This document shows positions 46,008-55,116 of a DNA stretch of 64,000 nucleotides, one piece after another (within the stretch, counting starts at the first letter, position 1; every line of letters begins with the position of its first letter). Location of the stretch: assembly GCF_001298105.1 (NCBI RefSeq), contig NZ_LGJH01000135.1, positions 1 through 64,000 on the forward strand, in the 5' to 3' direction. This stretch comes from Novosphingobium sp. ST904 (GTDB taxonomy: Bacteria; Pseudomonadota; Alphaproteobacteria; Sphingomonadales; Sphingomonadaceae). Under the pieces are notes generated by a model. The model ran no database searches and was not told where the DNA came from. It saw nothing but the letters and a program-made list of their open reading frames with translations. Position numbers and translations under genes: made by a program.

Positions 46008-47291
46008 CCTGATGACGAAGCGGGTTGGCTGATTCCGGCGCAGGAGCGAGCGGAAATCGCCTCCTGCCTCGATCGCGACCTGCTCTACCAGCCAGAGCGT
46101 GGCGTGGTCTATCTTGCGGCCCGGAGCCGGCTTGTCGTCCCCGTCGATGCACTGGACGGTAATCACGACATGGGCGGGCGTGATCGTTGCGCGCAGCAGG
46201 ACCTTGCCCTTCTGCTTCTCGTTTTTCGGGCCGATGAAGCCGCCGAAAGCGCTGAGCAGTGCCGCCACCGCCATCATTTCCAGAGCGCCGTGATGTTCCG
46301 GAACGAGATGGTCCAGCGCGTTTCCATGCAGTTCGACGGTAACGCCGTGGTGGCGCACGTTCGACTTGGTGGCCGCGATCGCCCTGTCGAGCGCGCTGCG
46401 CACGTTGAGCCCGGTCACGTCCTTGTCACCGTTGCGGCCGAACCAGCGGAAAAGACCCAGGATGAAGGCCGCCACTTCCGTGTGAGAGGAAACCCGGCTT
46501 ACGCGGTCCAGCAGCTGCTTGCGGCTTTCCGCATCGATGTCGAGCTGCTCGACGATGTAGCGCATGTTGCCGTTCGCCATCGAGATGACGTTGAGCGGCT
46601 GGGCAAGGTCATGCAGCATTCCACTGGTGATGCGGCCCAGGAGCAGGTCGCGCGTGACGGGGACCAGACCGTCTTCTCCCCAGGCCAGCAGGCGCGCGTC
46701 CACCATTGCGAGATGCCGCGCCAGCCCGGCGCCGAGGAACGCCGCGCACAGCGAACCGATGAGGATCGCCGCTGTCGCCATCGGGCCGCTCATCAGGAGA
46801 AGGCCGCAGAAGCTAGCGGTTGCCAGAAGCAGCGCGACCACCCAGCTCCAGCGCGGGGCGCGCAGAAGGACCGGAACCAGACCGCGCGAAACGAACGCAG
46901 CCGAAGCGATGAGGATCAGCAGGGTCCAGTAAGCGGGGGAGGTCCGGGCTTCGGGCATGAACAGCAAGGTGACTGCGAGAATGCCCGAAATTATCAGCGC
47001 CTTCAGGGTCTTGTGCAGAACGAACAGGGCGCCGGCGGCCGCCGCGCCGATCAGGCCGGCAGCCGGAGCGAAGGCCGAGGTGAAACCCAGGCACAAGGCG
47101 CAGACTGCGATTGCGGCGGGATAGAAGCGGGTTCCATCCTCCCAGGCGCGAAGCCGCGTTCCCAGGCTGGAAGCGCGTGCATTGCGGCGGCCGTCGTCCG
47201 GGGCCTGTTCTGAAGCGAGGTCGGGCCGAGGCGCCTCCGCGGGAGACGCGGCGGGCACGAATTCGACGACGTTGTTACTAGAAAGGTCCAT
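45987..47291 (-). CDS. Membrane histidine-kinase-like protein with degenerate ATPase domain
   Basis: 434 residues from ATG 47291. About six membrane helices (residues ~50-190), then a phosphoacceptor-like helix HDLAQPLNVISMANGNMRYI. The C-terminal domain has the overall size of an ATP-binding domain but lacks clear N and G boxes (the place of NxxxNA reads MMAVAALLSAF; the G region reads APGRKIDHATLW). It may be a pseudokinase, phosphatase or dimerisation partner for the soluble kinase, whose motif is almost the same. The 3' ends of the two overlap by 21 bases. The start has only a distant G-rich site (GGGGGGC). Confidence 0.8.
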   Translation of the reverse strand: MDLSSNNVVEFVPAASPAEAPRPDLASEQAPDDGRRNARASSLGTRLRAWEDGTRFYPAAIAVCALCLGFTSAFAPAAGLIGAAAAGALFVLHKTLKALIISGILAVTLLFMPEARTSPAYWTLLILIASAAFVSRGLVPVLLRAPRWSWVVALLLATASFCGLLLMSGPMATAAILIGSLCAAFLGAGLARHLAMVDARLLAWGEDGLVPVTRDLLLGRITSGMLHDLAQPLNVISMANGNMRYIVEQLDIDAESRKQLLDRVSRVSSHTEVAAFILGLFRWFGRNGDKDVTGLNVRSALDRAIAATKSNVRHHGVTVELHGNALDHLVPEHHGALEMMAVAALLSAFGGFIGPKNEKQKGKVLLRATITPAHVVITVQCIDGDDKPAPGRKIDHATLWLVEQVAIEAGGDFRSLLRRNQPTRFVIRLGRDDI

Positions 47292-47943
47292 GTTCGATCT
47301 GCCCCCCGGCGGACGCTGGGTCTCCGGAACAAGGATGGTCGATGTGGGCTGCCCCCGGTCGACCTGAAGATTGCGGAATGTCCTTGCATCTCGCAACTGC
47401 GAAGGAAAGAGAAAATAAATTCACGTTAGGTCGTAAGTAAATCGGCTAACGGTCATTTTCATCATGTCGCCGAAAAGGCGATTACAAAATGTTAATCCCC
47501 TGAAAAATCGCACTTCACGCCTCAAATCGCCAGGTGTGCATAAGTGTGCGAATTCGCAACAGGCTGGTTGAATGCCTAAATTGCCATTGCATCTGCATCC
47601 ATTTTCGCCCTCAATGCTGCAATTCGGAACACGGGAAAGAACCGATCCGAACATGTTCGCTTGGGTTGCAGTTCCATCTGCGACGAGTTGAACTGCTGGA
47701 TTGCCGCGCAATTTGCTCGAGCAAGACAAGGAAGCGCGTTGTCCTCAAGTTGAGCCGGACAATCGACTTGCGACGATTCCCCTCGCATCGGCTATTTCTC
47801 CATATCGGATGAATTCCGAGAACCGCTATCATCCATACGCAAGACGGCGATTGCGTCCGTTCATCGACGTAGAAATCTCCACATCGGATCGTCGGGGCAG
47901 TCGATCCGGTTTGCGTAAGCGCAAGGGATAGGGGGAATTTGGC
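47292..47943. promoter_or_regulatory. 652-base regulatory region upstream of the Tad operon
   Basis: No gene is supported. The region is less GC-rich than its surroundings. Small hairpins are present: TCGCC-GAAAA-GGCGA near 47,465, GGATCG-N10-CGATCC at 47,886-47,907, and TTGCG-TAAG-CGCAA at 47,911-47,924, the last just before the ribosome site GGGGGA of cpaB. No perfect CtrA box (TTAA-N7-TTAA) was found. Long leaders of this sort fit regulated pilus operons. Confidence 0.45.
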
Positions 47944-48888
47944 ATGCGCCTTGGTTCGAAAGCGAAGCTCACAATCGGCGTCGGCCTGATTGCTGCTTGC
48001 AGCTTCGCTTTTCTTGGCGTGCGTGAGCTCGGCCGGGCTGCGAAGCCGGTGGCGGATGCCGCCGCACGGGTCCCTTCGGGCAAGCCGGAACCGGCGCTTG
48101 CAGTGCTTGCCGCCACCACGCGTGACATCAGGACGGGTGAGACGATCACCGCCGACATGATCCGCAATGCGAAGTCCGATCCGGCGAAGTTCCCCACCGC
48201 TGTAACACCTGCCGAGATCATCGGAAAAGTGGCGACACGGGACATCCAGGGCAATTCGCTGATCCCGCGCACGGCCATCGCGCAGGAAACCAAGCTCGCG
48301 ATCCGGGTGCCGATCGGCATGCGCGCCATCAGTATCGACACGACGGCGGAAATCGCCGTGGCCGGACTGGTCCGGCCAGGTGATCGGGTGGACGTGCAGG
48401 TGGTCTATCCGGGCGAGGATGCCCTGAGCGGCGCGCGGGCAAATGGCGTCAGCCGCGCGCGCACGCTCCTGCAGCGGGTTCCCGTGCTGGCCGTGGGCGA
48501 GGCTGTCGTCGGCGCCCAGCCGGCCGGCGCTGTCGAAGGCGCGGTGAGCGCCGAGCCGCCTCCGGCACGCACGGTAACCCTGGCACTTTCGCCCGAGCAG
48601 GTTTCCGAGCTTTCGCTCGCGAAGAGCACGGGCGCGCTCTACCTGTCACTGCGCAACCCTGAGGACAATGTGGAAGTCGCGGTGGCGCAGGCTGCCTCGA
48701 TGTCCATTCCCAGGACCGCGCCCGCCTATGCCGCGCCGCGTCCGATGCAGGTCCAGGCGCCAAGGCCGCGCCCGGCAGCCCGGCCCGCATCCCGCCCTAA
48801 AACAAGCCAGCCCTCCGGGTCGCAACCCATCGAACTGGTGGTCGGAGGAAATAGCCAAGTCATCTATTCGGGGAGTGGATCGCGTTGA
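47944..48888 (+). CDS. cpaB: Tad pilus assembly protein CpaB/RcpC
   Basis: 314 residues. One N-terminal membrane anchor (LTIGVGLIAACSFAFLGV), a SAF domain (VLAATTRDIRTGETITADM, IPRTAI) and the RcpC/CpaB domain (RVPIGMRAISIDTTAEIAV, LVRPGDRVDVQVVYPG). The C-terminus is Pro/Ala-rich. CpaB sits in the periplasm and supports secretin function. First gene of the operon, with a GGGGGA ribosome site. The stop is overlapped by the cpaC start. Confidence 0.92.
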   Translation: MRLGSKAKLTIGVGLIAACSFAFLGVRELGRAAKPVADAAARVPSGKPEPALAVLAATTRDIRTGETITADMIRNAKSDPAKFPTAVTPAEIIGKVATRDIQGNSLIPRTAIAQETKLAIRVPIGMRAISIDTTAEIAVAGLVRPGDRVDVQVVYPGEDALSGARANGVSRARTLLQRVPVLAVGEAVVGAQPAGAVEGAVSAEPPPARTVTLALSPEQVSELSLAKSTGALYLSLRNPEDNVEVAVAQAASMSIPRTAPAYAAPRPMQVQAPRPRPAARPASRPKTSQPSGSQPIELVVGGNSQVIYSGSGSR

Positions 48889-50072
48889 AAGCCATGATTG
48901 CCTCCTGCCTGCTGGCCTGCGCGTCGACGCTGGCCCCGGCCTTCGCGCATGCGCAGGAACAGGAGAGCCTGCAAGTCGACGATCAACGCACCCTGTCCTT
49001 CCCCAAGGCAATCGGCCGGGTGGAAGTCAGCCGCGAAAACGTGATCGGCATTTCGGCGCCTACGGCGCAGTCGCTGCGGATCAAGGCGTTGGCGACCGGG
49101 GATGCGCTCCTGACCGTCTTCGCGCAGGACGGCACCGTGCTGGGCGAGCGAAACGTGCGGGTCGGCGCGCCGGGAATGTCGGCGCAGAACGCGAACTATC
49201 GTCCGGGCGAGAAGGTCGTTGCGGTGGACGTCCAGTTCGCAGCCGTGTCCAGTTCCACGCTCAAGGCGCTGGGGTTCAGTTTCTCGAAGCTGGCCGGAGA
49301 TCTGCAGGGCGCGGTCATTTCGCCTAGCAGCCTCAACAGTGCCAGCTTCGGTAACGATGGCCTGTCTATCGACAGTTCGGCGCCGATCCAGAGCGCCTTC
49401 AACCTGTTCCTCTCTGCCCGCAATCACGGGATCGGGGCGATCCTCAGCGCGCTGTCTTCCAACGGGCTGTCGCAGTTGCTCGCGCAGCCGACGCTGCTGG
49501 TGCGTTCGGGCGAGCAGGCCAGCTTCCTGGCCGGCGGCGAGTTTCCCGTCCCGGTGCCGCAGAACACCGGCGGCACCGGCAATACGATCTCGATCCAGTA
49601 CAAGGAATTCGGCGTTCGCCTGTCCGTGACGCCTTATGTTCTCTCGCCCGAGCATATCGTGCTCAAGCTTTCTCCCGAAGTCAGCGAACTGGACTACAAC
49701 AACGGTGTCCAGCTTCAGGGCTACGTGGTTCCCGGAATTCGTCGCCGCTCGGCAGAGACGACCGTGGAACTGGGCAGCGGCCAGAGCTTCGTGATTGCTG
49801 GCCTCAACTATAGCAATAGCGCGGTGACCAAGGACAAGGTGCCTTTCCTCGGCGATATTCCGGTGCTCGGCGCCTTCTTCAAGCGCCAGCAGAACCAGAA
49901 GGAACGGCAGGAGCTGATCATCGTGGCCACGCCGCGCCTGGTCGAGCCCGATGCGGTTCCACCGCTGCTGACGAATGCCACCCGTAAACTCGATCCCGGC
50001 ATCGGCGACATGATCGTCGGTAATGACGGGGTGGAGAAAGCCGTTGCCGCCTTTGGCGTTGTGAGGCCCTGA
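48885..50072 (+). CDS. cpaC: Tad pilus secretin CpaC/RcpA
   Basis: 395 residues. Signal peptide (MIASCLLACASTLAPAFAHA), N-terminal BON-like/pilus-secretin domain (RTLSFPKAIGRVEVS, VIGISAPTAQSLRIKALATG), and the C-terminal secretin barrel (LSALSSNGLSQLLAQPTLLV, FLAGGEFPVPVP, GVRLSVTPYVLSP, VPFLGDIPVLGAFFKRQQ). It forms the outer-membrane channel for the pilus. TTG 48885 overlaps the cpaB stop and has GGGGAG upstream; ATG 48894 is an alternative. No cpaD follows; cpaE begins directly. Confidence 0.93.
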   Translation: MKAMIASCLLACASTLAPAFAHAQEQESLQVDDQRTLSFPKAIGRVEVSRENVIGISAPTAQSLRIKALATGDALLTVFAQDGTVLGERNVRVGAPGMSAQNANYRPGEKVVAVDVQFAAVSSSTLKALGFSFSKLAGDLQGAVISPSSLNSASFGNDGLSIDSSAPIQSAFNLFLSARNHGIGAILSALSSNGLSQLLAQPTLLVRSGEQASFLAGGEFPVPVPQNTGGTGNTISIQYKEFGVRLSVTPYVLSPEHIVLKLSPEVSELDYNNGVQLQGYVVPGIRRRSAETTVELGSGQSFVIAGLNYSNSAVTKDKVPFLGDIPVLGAFFKRQQNQKERQELIIVATPRLVEPDAVPPLLTNATRKLDPGIGDMIVGNDGVEKAVAAFGVVRP

Positions 50073-50073
50073 C

Positions 50074-51240
50074 ATGCCGAAAATCCACCTTCTCTCGGTA
50101 GACCGCACTCTGGCGCAGCGCATTGCCGAAGCGATGGGCGAGCATGTCTCGGTCGAGATCGTGCAGTCGCTCGACCAGGGCGATGTCGATGGGCCGGGCA
50201 TCGTCGTGATCGATCACGCCTCGGTGCCGGCGGAGCGTTCGCTGGCCTCGTCGATCGGGGAAGTGGCACAGGCCGCGCCCGGACGCGCCGTGGTTGTGGC
50301 CACGGAGGATATGTACGCCGGGCAAGTGCTGCAGGCGATCCGGGCCGGCGCGGCAGACGTGCTTCCGCGCAGCGCGAGCGGCACCGAAATCTCCGAAATC
50401 CTGACGCGCGTGCTCAACAGTGCGCTGGCCACGCAGGGCCGGCTGGGCCGCCTGACCATGGTTCTGGGTAACGATCGCGAGGCAACCGCGATGCTGGCCA
50501 CCGACATGGCCCTGGCGTTCAGCCTCAACCAAACCCCGACCCTGCTTGTCGATTTTACCCTGCCTTCCAGTACGGCCGAAGCCTATCTCGATCTCAAGGT
50601 CGATTATGGCCTTGCCTCCGCCGTCGCCGATCTCGACCGGATGGACACCAGCCTGCTGGCCGACGCACTGGCGCGCCATGAGGCGAGCGGGCTTTCGCTC
50701 ATCACCTTCGATGGTGGCACCGGCAGCGAGCCGGTGGGCATCGGTCCCAATGATGTCGTCGGCCTGATCCAGCTGCTTCGCGCGAATTTCGTTCAGGTGG
50801 TGGTCTGTGCCGGAAGCCTGCGCCATGGCGGATTGCTGCGCGAACTGGCGTCGCAGGCTCAGGCGATCGAGATCGTCTGCAGCCAGTCGATCCGTGAACT
50901 GGAAGCGTGCCGTCGCCTCATGGACAAGGTGTCGCTCGACACTGCCAGCGGATCGCGCACGCGGCTTATGGTATGGGACTATGAACCGCGCATCCTGCTC
51001 GATGGTCGCCGGATGGCCGACGCGCTGGGTATCGAGGCGCTCATGGGCGTGCCGACCGACCGGATCCGGACTGCGAACGCGCTCAATGCCGGGCGTCCCC
51101 TGATGTTCGACCGGGAAAGCGGACCGTACATCCAGGCGGTTCGCCGGGCCTGCAACATCGCCGCGCCCGTGAAGAGCGGCAAGGGCAGCATCGACCGGAT
51201 GCGCCGCGCGATCCTGCGCTCGGTGGAGCGCACCGCATGA
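50074..51240 (+). CDS. cpaE: Tad pilus localisation protein CpaE/TadZ
   Basis: 388 residues. An N-terminal atypical receiver domain (VVIDHASVPAERSLAS, VLPRSASGTEISEIL) is joined to a ParA/MinD-like ATPase domain. The Walker A is degenerate: LTMVLGNDREATAM where KGGVGKT is expected, so nucleotide binding is probably lost or weak, as in several TadZ proteins. TadZ positions the pilus apparatus in the cell. Its stop overlaps the cpaF start (ATGA). Confidence 0.9.
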   Translation: MPKIHLLSVDRTLAQRIAEAMGEHVSVEIVQSLDQGDVDGPGIVVIDHASVPAERSLASSIGEVAQAAPGRAVVVATEDMYAGQVLQAIRAGAADVLPRSASGTEISEILTRVLNSALATQGRLGRLTMVLGNDREATAMLATDMALAFSLNQTPTLLVDFTLPSSTAEAYLDLKVDYGLASAVADLDRMDTSLLADALARHEASGLSLITFDGGTGSEPVGIGPNDVVGLIQLLRANFVQVVVCAGSLRHGGLLRELASQAQAIEIVCSQSIRELEACRRLMDKVSLDTASGSRTRLMVWDYEPRILLDGRRMADALGIEALMGVPTDRIRTANALNAGRPLMFDRESGPYIQAVRRACNIAAPVKSGKGSIDRMRRAILRSVERTA

Positions 51241-52604
51241 GCCTTCTCACCAATGAGGAACTGCACGAAGGGCTTTCGGCCGGCCGCCGCAAGTCTGCGG
51301 TGACACAGCCGTCCGCGCAGCGGATGAGCGACAGTTACCAGGCGGTCAAGGCGCTCACTTGCCAGCAGGTGATCGAACAGCTGGAAACCCAGGGCGTCAC
51401 CGCGGAATCGCTCGACCAGCGCACCCTTAGGCACGAGATCGAACAGGTCATCAACAGCCGCAGCCGGCGCGGGCAGCTTGCGCTCAACAGCGCCGAGCGG
51501 CTGCTGCTGATCGAGGACGTGGAAGACGAAGTCGTCGGCCTGGGTCCGCTTGCACCGTTGCTGCGGGACAACACGATCGACGACATCATAGTCAACGGCG
51601 CCAATACCATCTACGCCGAGCGCGGCGGTCTCTTGTCGCGGGTGGAAACGCGTTTTCGCGACGACGCGCATCTAATGAACATCATCCAGCGCATTGTCGG
51701 TCCGATCGGGCGGCGCGTGGACGAGGCGACACCGTTCTGCGACGCGCGCCTGGCTGACGGTTCTCGCGTCAACATCGTCATTCCGCCCATCGCGCTCGAC
51801 GGGCCGCTGGTATCGATCCGCAAGTTCCGCCTTCAGGCGCTGACCCTCGACGATTGCGTCGCCAGCGGAGTGATGAGCGCGCCGATGGCGACTTACCTCA
51901 CCAGCGCGGTGCGCTCGCGCCTCAATGTCTTGATCTGCGGGGGCACCGGTGCCGGCAAGTCCACGCTGCTCAACGTGCTCTCCAGTTGCATCGGCAATCA
52001 TGAGCGGCTCGTCACGATCGAGGACGCGGCCGAGCTGCAGCTCTGCCAGGACCACGTCGTCCGGCTGGAAACCCGTCCTCCCAATGTCGATGGCAGCCGC
52101 GAGGTCAGTTCCCGCGATCTCGTCCGCAACGCGCTGCGCATGAGGCCCGACCGGATCATCCTTGGCGAGGTGCGCGGCGTGGAAGCCGTGGAGATGCTTC
52201 AGGCCATGTCGACCGGGCATGACGGTTCGATGGCGACCCTGCACGGCAATTCCCCGCGCGACGCGCTTTCGCGACTTGAAATGCTGCTGGGCTTCGCGGG
52301 GCAGCAAAGCGACATCCGGGCAGTGCGCCGTTTCGTGGCCAACAGCGTCCATGTGATCGTCAATATCCAGCGCCTGAGCAGCGGCGTCCGCCGTGTGACT
52401 TCGGTGACCGAGGTGACCGGCGTGGAAGGTGATGCCTTCACGCTCAACGAACTCTTCCGTTTCGATGAGCAGCCGCCGATGTCCGGGGAAGGGACGTTCC
52501 AGACGCTGTCGCCCCGGCCCTATCATGCCGCGCGGCTCAAGGACTATCCGATGCCGAGCCTGACCAAGGCCCGCGTCGCCAATGGAGTGGCCGCGGCATG
52601 GTGA
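51237..52604 (+). CDS. cpaF: Tad pilus assembly ATPase CpaF/TadA
   Basis: 455 residues, a type II/IV secretion ATPase. N-terminal domain ([20 protein letters not shown]), Walker [16 protein letters not shown] near residues 235-245, aspartate box [10 protein letters not shown], Walker [18 protein letters not shown] and the His box [14 protein letters not shown]. It powers pilus assembly and perhaps retraction at the inner membrane. Coupled to cpaE and tadB by short overlaps. Confidence 0.95.
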   Translation: MSLLTNEELHEGLSAGRRKSAVTQPSAQRMSDSYQAVKALTCQQVIEQLETQGVTAESLDQRTLRHEIEQVINSRSRRGQLALNSAERLLLIEDVEDEVVGLGPLAPLLRDNTIDDIIVNGANTIYAERGGLLSRVETRFRDDAHLMNIIQRIVGPIGRRVDEATPFCDARLADGSRVNIVIPPIALDGPLVSIRKFRLQALTLDDCVASGVMSAPMATYLTSAVRSRLNVLICGGTGAGKSTLLNVLSSCIGNHERLVTIEDAAELQLCQDHVVRLETRPPNVDGSREVSSRDLVRNALRMRPDRIILGEVRGVEAVEMLQAMSTGHDGSMATLHGNSPRDALSRLEMLLGFAGQQSDIRAVRRFVANSVHVIVNIQRLSSGVRRVTSVTEVTGVEGDAFTLNELFRFDEQPPMSGEGTFQTLSPRPYHAARLKDYPMPSLTKARVANGVAAAW

Positions 52605-53500
52605 GCGGCGGGGCCTATCTTATCCTTGCCTTCCTGATCGTGGGCCTGATCGCGTTCTACCTTACCGGCGAACGCGCCAAGGGCCTGTCCGCCATCGATC
52701 GCCGTCTTGCCGCGATGGCCGGTCCCGAAGCCGCGCCGGTGCGTTCTGTCACCGCCATATCGGTGCCAGAGCGGATCGCTCCGCTCATGGCGCAGGCCCA
52801 GCTCGAAATCACGGTGCAGACGGTACGACTGCTCGCCGTCATCGGCCTCGCGCTGGTCTTCCTCGTGCTGGTGCTGGCCGGACCGGTCGCTGCACTGGCC
52901 CTGCTGCTTGGACTGCCGATGGCGGGCCTGTCATGGCTTCGCGAGCGCGCCCGCAAGCGCGTGGAGGCGCTTACCGAAGCCCTGCCGCTCTATCTCGACG
53001 GTGTGCGTCAGCTTCAGGCGGTGGGCAATTCGCTGTCACAGGCACTGGCACGCGCCCTGGCGGATGCATCTCCGGTCGTCCGCTCCTATTTCGACACGGC
53101 TGCGCGGCGGCTGGAAATGGGCGCGCCGGTAGCCGAGACGATGCAGCAGCTTGCCGACCGCATCCAGGTGCCGGAAGTCTCGATGATTGCGGCCGCCATC
53201 CGCACGAACCTGCGCTACGGCGGTTCGATCGGCGCGGTGTTCGGCAACCTTTCGCATATCCTGCGCGAAAGGCTGCGCATCCGGCGCGAGCTCGTCGCGG
53301 CAACCTCGGAGGCGAAAGTCAGCTCGCGCGTGCTGATCGCCATGCCGCTTCTGGCAACGGTGGGGTTGGTGCTGATGAACCCCTCCTATCTCGAGTTCTT
53401 CATCAAGGACCCGCGCGGGCAATCGCTTTCGCTCGTCGCGCTGGGGCTGGAAGCGGTGGGCGTGCTGATTATCCGCCGCATGCTGAGGCTCGAATTCTGA
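52598..53500 (+). CDS. tadB: Tad pilus inner-membrane platform protein TadB
   Basis: 300 residues of the T2SS-F family. Membrane segments near the N-terminus (LILAFLIVGLIAFYL), residues ~80-110 and the C-terminus; the cytosolic core carries EALPLYLDGVRQLQAVGNSL and FGNLSHILRERLRIRREL, as in TadB/CpaG. With TadC it forms the platform on which CpaF acts. Starts inside the end of cpaF (seven-base overlap). Confidence 0.92.
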   Translation: MVSGGAYLILAFLIVGLIAFYLTGERAKGLSAIDRRLAAMAGPEAAPVRSVTAISVPERIAPLMAQAQLEITVQTVRLLAVIGLALVFLVLVLAGPVAALALLLGLPMAGLSWLRERARKRVEALTEALPLYLDGVRQLQAVGNSLSQALARALADASPVVRSYFDTAARRLEMGAPVAETMQQLADRIQVPEVSMIAAAIRTNLRYGGSIGAVFGNLSHILRERLRIRRELVAATSEAKVSSRVLIAMPLLATVGLVLMNPSYLEFFIKDPRGQSLSLVALGLEAVGVLIIRRMLRLEF

Positions 53501-54396
53501 TGCAGTCGCTGGCCTCCTTCCTGCTTTTCGGCCTGGCCCTTGGCAGTCTGCTGATGGTGCTGGCCGGAGTGCGCCTGCTGAACGCAGACAACCGCCTGCG
53601 CGCCCGCATCGACGGTGCCTCGGGCGCTGCCACGGGCATGACGGGCAAGTTGCCGTTTCCCTTGCCGCGCATGTTCACCGTGCGCGGGCGCGACCGCAGC
53701 GAAATCGAACAGAAGCTGCGCAAGGCCGGCTACTTCGAAGCCAATGCGCTGGAGACCTTTGCCTGGCTGCGGCTTTCCGCGGCGGGCGGCGTTGCCCTTG
53801 CCAGCATGGCAACTTGCTTCGTCATCAACGGCAACCCGCTCCGTCCGCTGTTTCCGACGCTGGCCCTCGCGGGACTGACCTACATCGGCGCCAAGTACGT
53901 GCTGCAGATGCGCGCGGCTACGCGTGAGCGGATACTGACGGCTGAATTCCCCTTCCTGCTCGACCTGATGTTGATGATGCTGGAAAGCGGCGTCTCGCTG
54001 GACCAGTGCTTCCGCGGCATAGCCCGCGAGGAACGGGTTGCGGTTCCCAATCACGCCCGGCTGGTGGCCATGCTGGTCGAGGATCTCGATCGCGGTCAGG
54101 ATTACCAGCTGGCGTTCGATCGCTGGGCCTCGCGCGTGGCGGTAAACGGCGCACGCGAACTGGCCACGGTGTTCCGCCAATCGCTGTTCCACGGCATGGA
54201 GCTGGTGCCTTCGCTGCGCGAATTCATCCGCGAATTCTCGCAGCGCCGGGTCGCTCGCGCCCGCGAAGCCATCGGCTCGATCACGGTGCGCATGGTAATC
54301 CTGATGCTCGTGTTCTTCATGCCGGCGCTGTTCATCGTGCTGGCGGGACCGCCGGTTGCCGCCATTCTCGATACTCTTGGGGGGGCTTCCTCATGA
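53500..54396 (+). CDS. tadC: Tad pilus inner-membrane platform protein TadC
   Basis: 298 residues of the T2SS-F family: ETFAWLRLSAAGGVALASMA, EFPFLLDLMLMMLESGVSLD and QSLFHGMELVPSLREFIREF are characteristic of TadC/CpaH. ATG 53500 shares a base with the tadB stop (TGATG). The frame is open upstream through tadB, but that part is only the tadB shadow. The stop overlaps the tadD start (ATGA). Confidence 0.92.
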   Translation: MQSLASFLLFGLALGSLLMVLAGVRLLNADNRLRARIDGASGAATGMTGKLPFPLPRMFTVRGRDRSEIEQKLRKAGYFEANALETFAWLRLSAAGGVALASMATCFVINGNPLRPLFPTLALAGLTYIGAKYVLQMRAATRERILTAEFPFLLDLMLMMLESGVSLDQCFRGIAREERVAVPNHARLVAMLVEDLDRGQDYQLAFDRWASRVAVNGARELATVFRQSLFHGMELVPSLREFIREFSQRRVARAREAIGSITVRMVILMLVFFMPALFIVLAGPPVAAILDTLGGASS

Positions 54397-55114
54397 CGAT
54401 CCGACACATTTACAGGTATCTCGCCGCGACAGGCGGCCTGACGGTGCTCGCCGTGGGAGGCTTGCCCGCGCATTCGCCGATCGCGCCTGCGAAGGCGGCG
54501 GAGGCGCTCGATCTCGATCAGGGCGGATCAACCCGGTCGCTTTACCTCGTGCTTATCCAGCAGGCCCGCAAGGATGGCCGGCAGCGCGCCGCCCTCGCAT
54601 TCCTCGACGATTTCGATCGCCAGTATCCCGGAGACCGCGAAGCGCGCATCCTGCGGGTCAACTGCCTCCTTGACCTTGGCCAGATGGGGCAAGCGCAAAC
54701 TGCCCTCGCGCTGATCCCTGCGACGGATCGCAGCGCCGAGGCGATCGAGATCCGGGGGCATGTCCTGGCTGCGCAGGAACGCTGGCCGGAAGCCATCGCC
54801 GAGTATCGCGCGGCGTTGAGGGCGAGCCCCGCTAATCCGCTCACCAGCAATGCGCTGGGCTATGCGCTGTTGCGGCAGGGGCAGCCCGGCGAAGCGATTG
54901 AGGCCCTCAAGGGCGCTTATGACCTGGCGCCCCGGAACGAGGTGGTCCGTAACAACCTTGCTCTCGCGCTGACGGTCGCCGGTCGGCGGGGCGAAGCCGA
55001 CGCGCTGTTGTCGAAGGTTCGCGATGCCACGGAAAAGGCCAGGCTGCGTCAGCAGATTGCCGAACAGGCGGCGCTGATGCTGGCGCCTCCTGCCACGCTT
55101 CGCGGGAGCCGTGA
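54393..55114 (+). CDS. tadD: Tad pilus TPR protein TadD; own stop codon lost
   Basis: About 240 residues are credible. Signal peptide (LAATGGLTVLAVGGLPAHSP), then tetratricopeptide repeats (ALAFLDDFDRQYPGDREARI, WPEAIAEYRAALRASPANPL, GEAIEALKGAYDLAPRNEVV) up to about residue 230. TadD is an outer-membrane or periplasmic lipoprotein-like factor needed for secretin assembly. The literal frame does not stop at the tadG junction. It continues to 57,005 in the +2 frame of tadG as Arg-rich nonsense. A TGA at 55,112-55,114 in another frame, overlapping the tadG start region, is the likely original stop, so an indel near 55,030-55,100 is suspected. The end given here is that inferred stop. Confidence 0.78.
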
Positions 55115-55116
55115 CG

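Noticed and set aside
47534..47931. Short open frames upstream of cpaB
   Set aside because: Cys/Arg-rich sequence without start signals; treated as leader or regulatory DNA.
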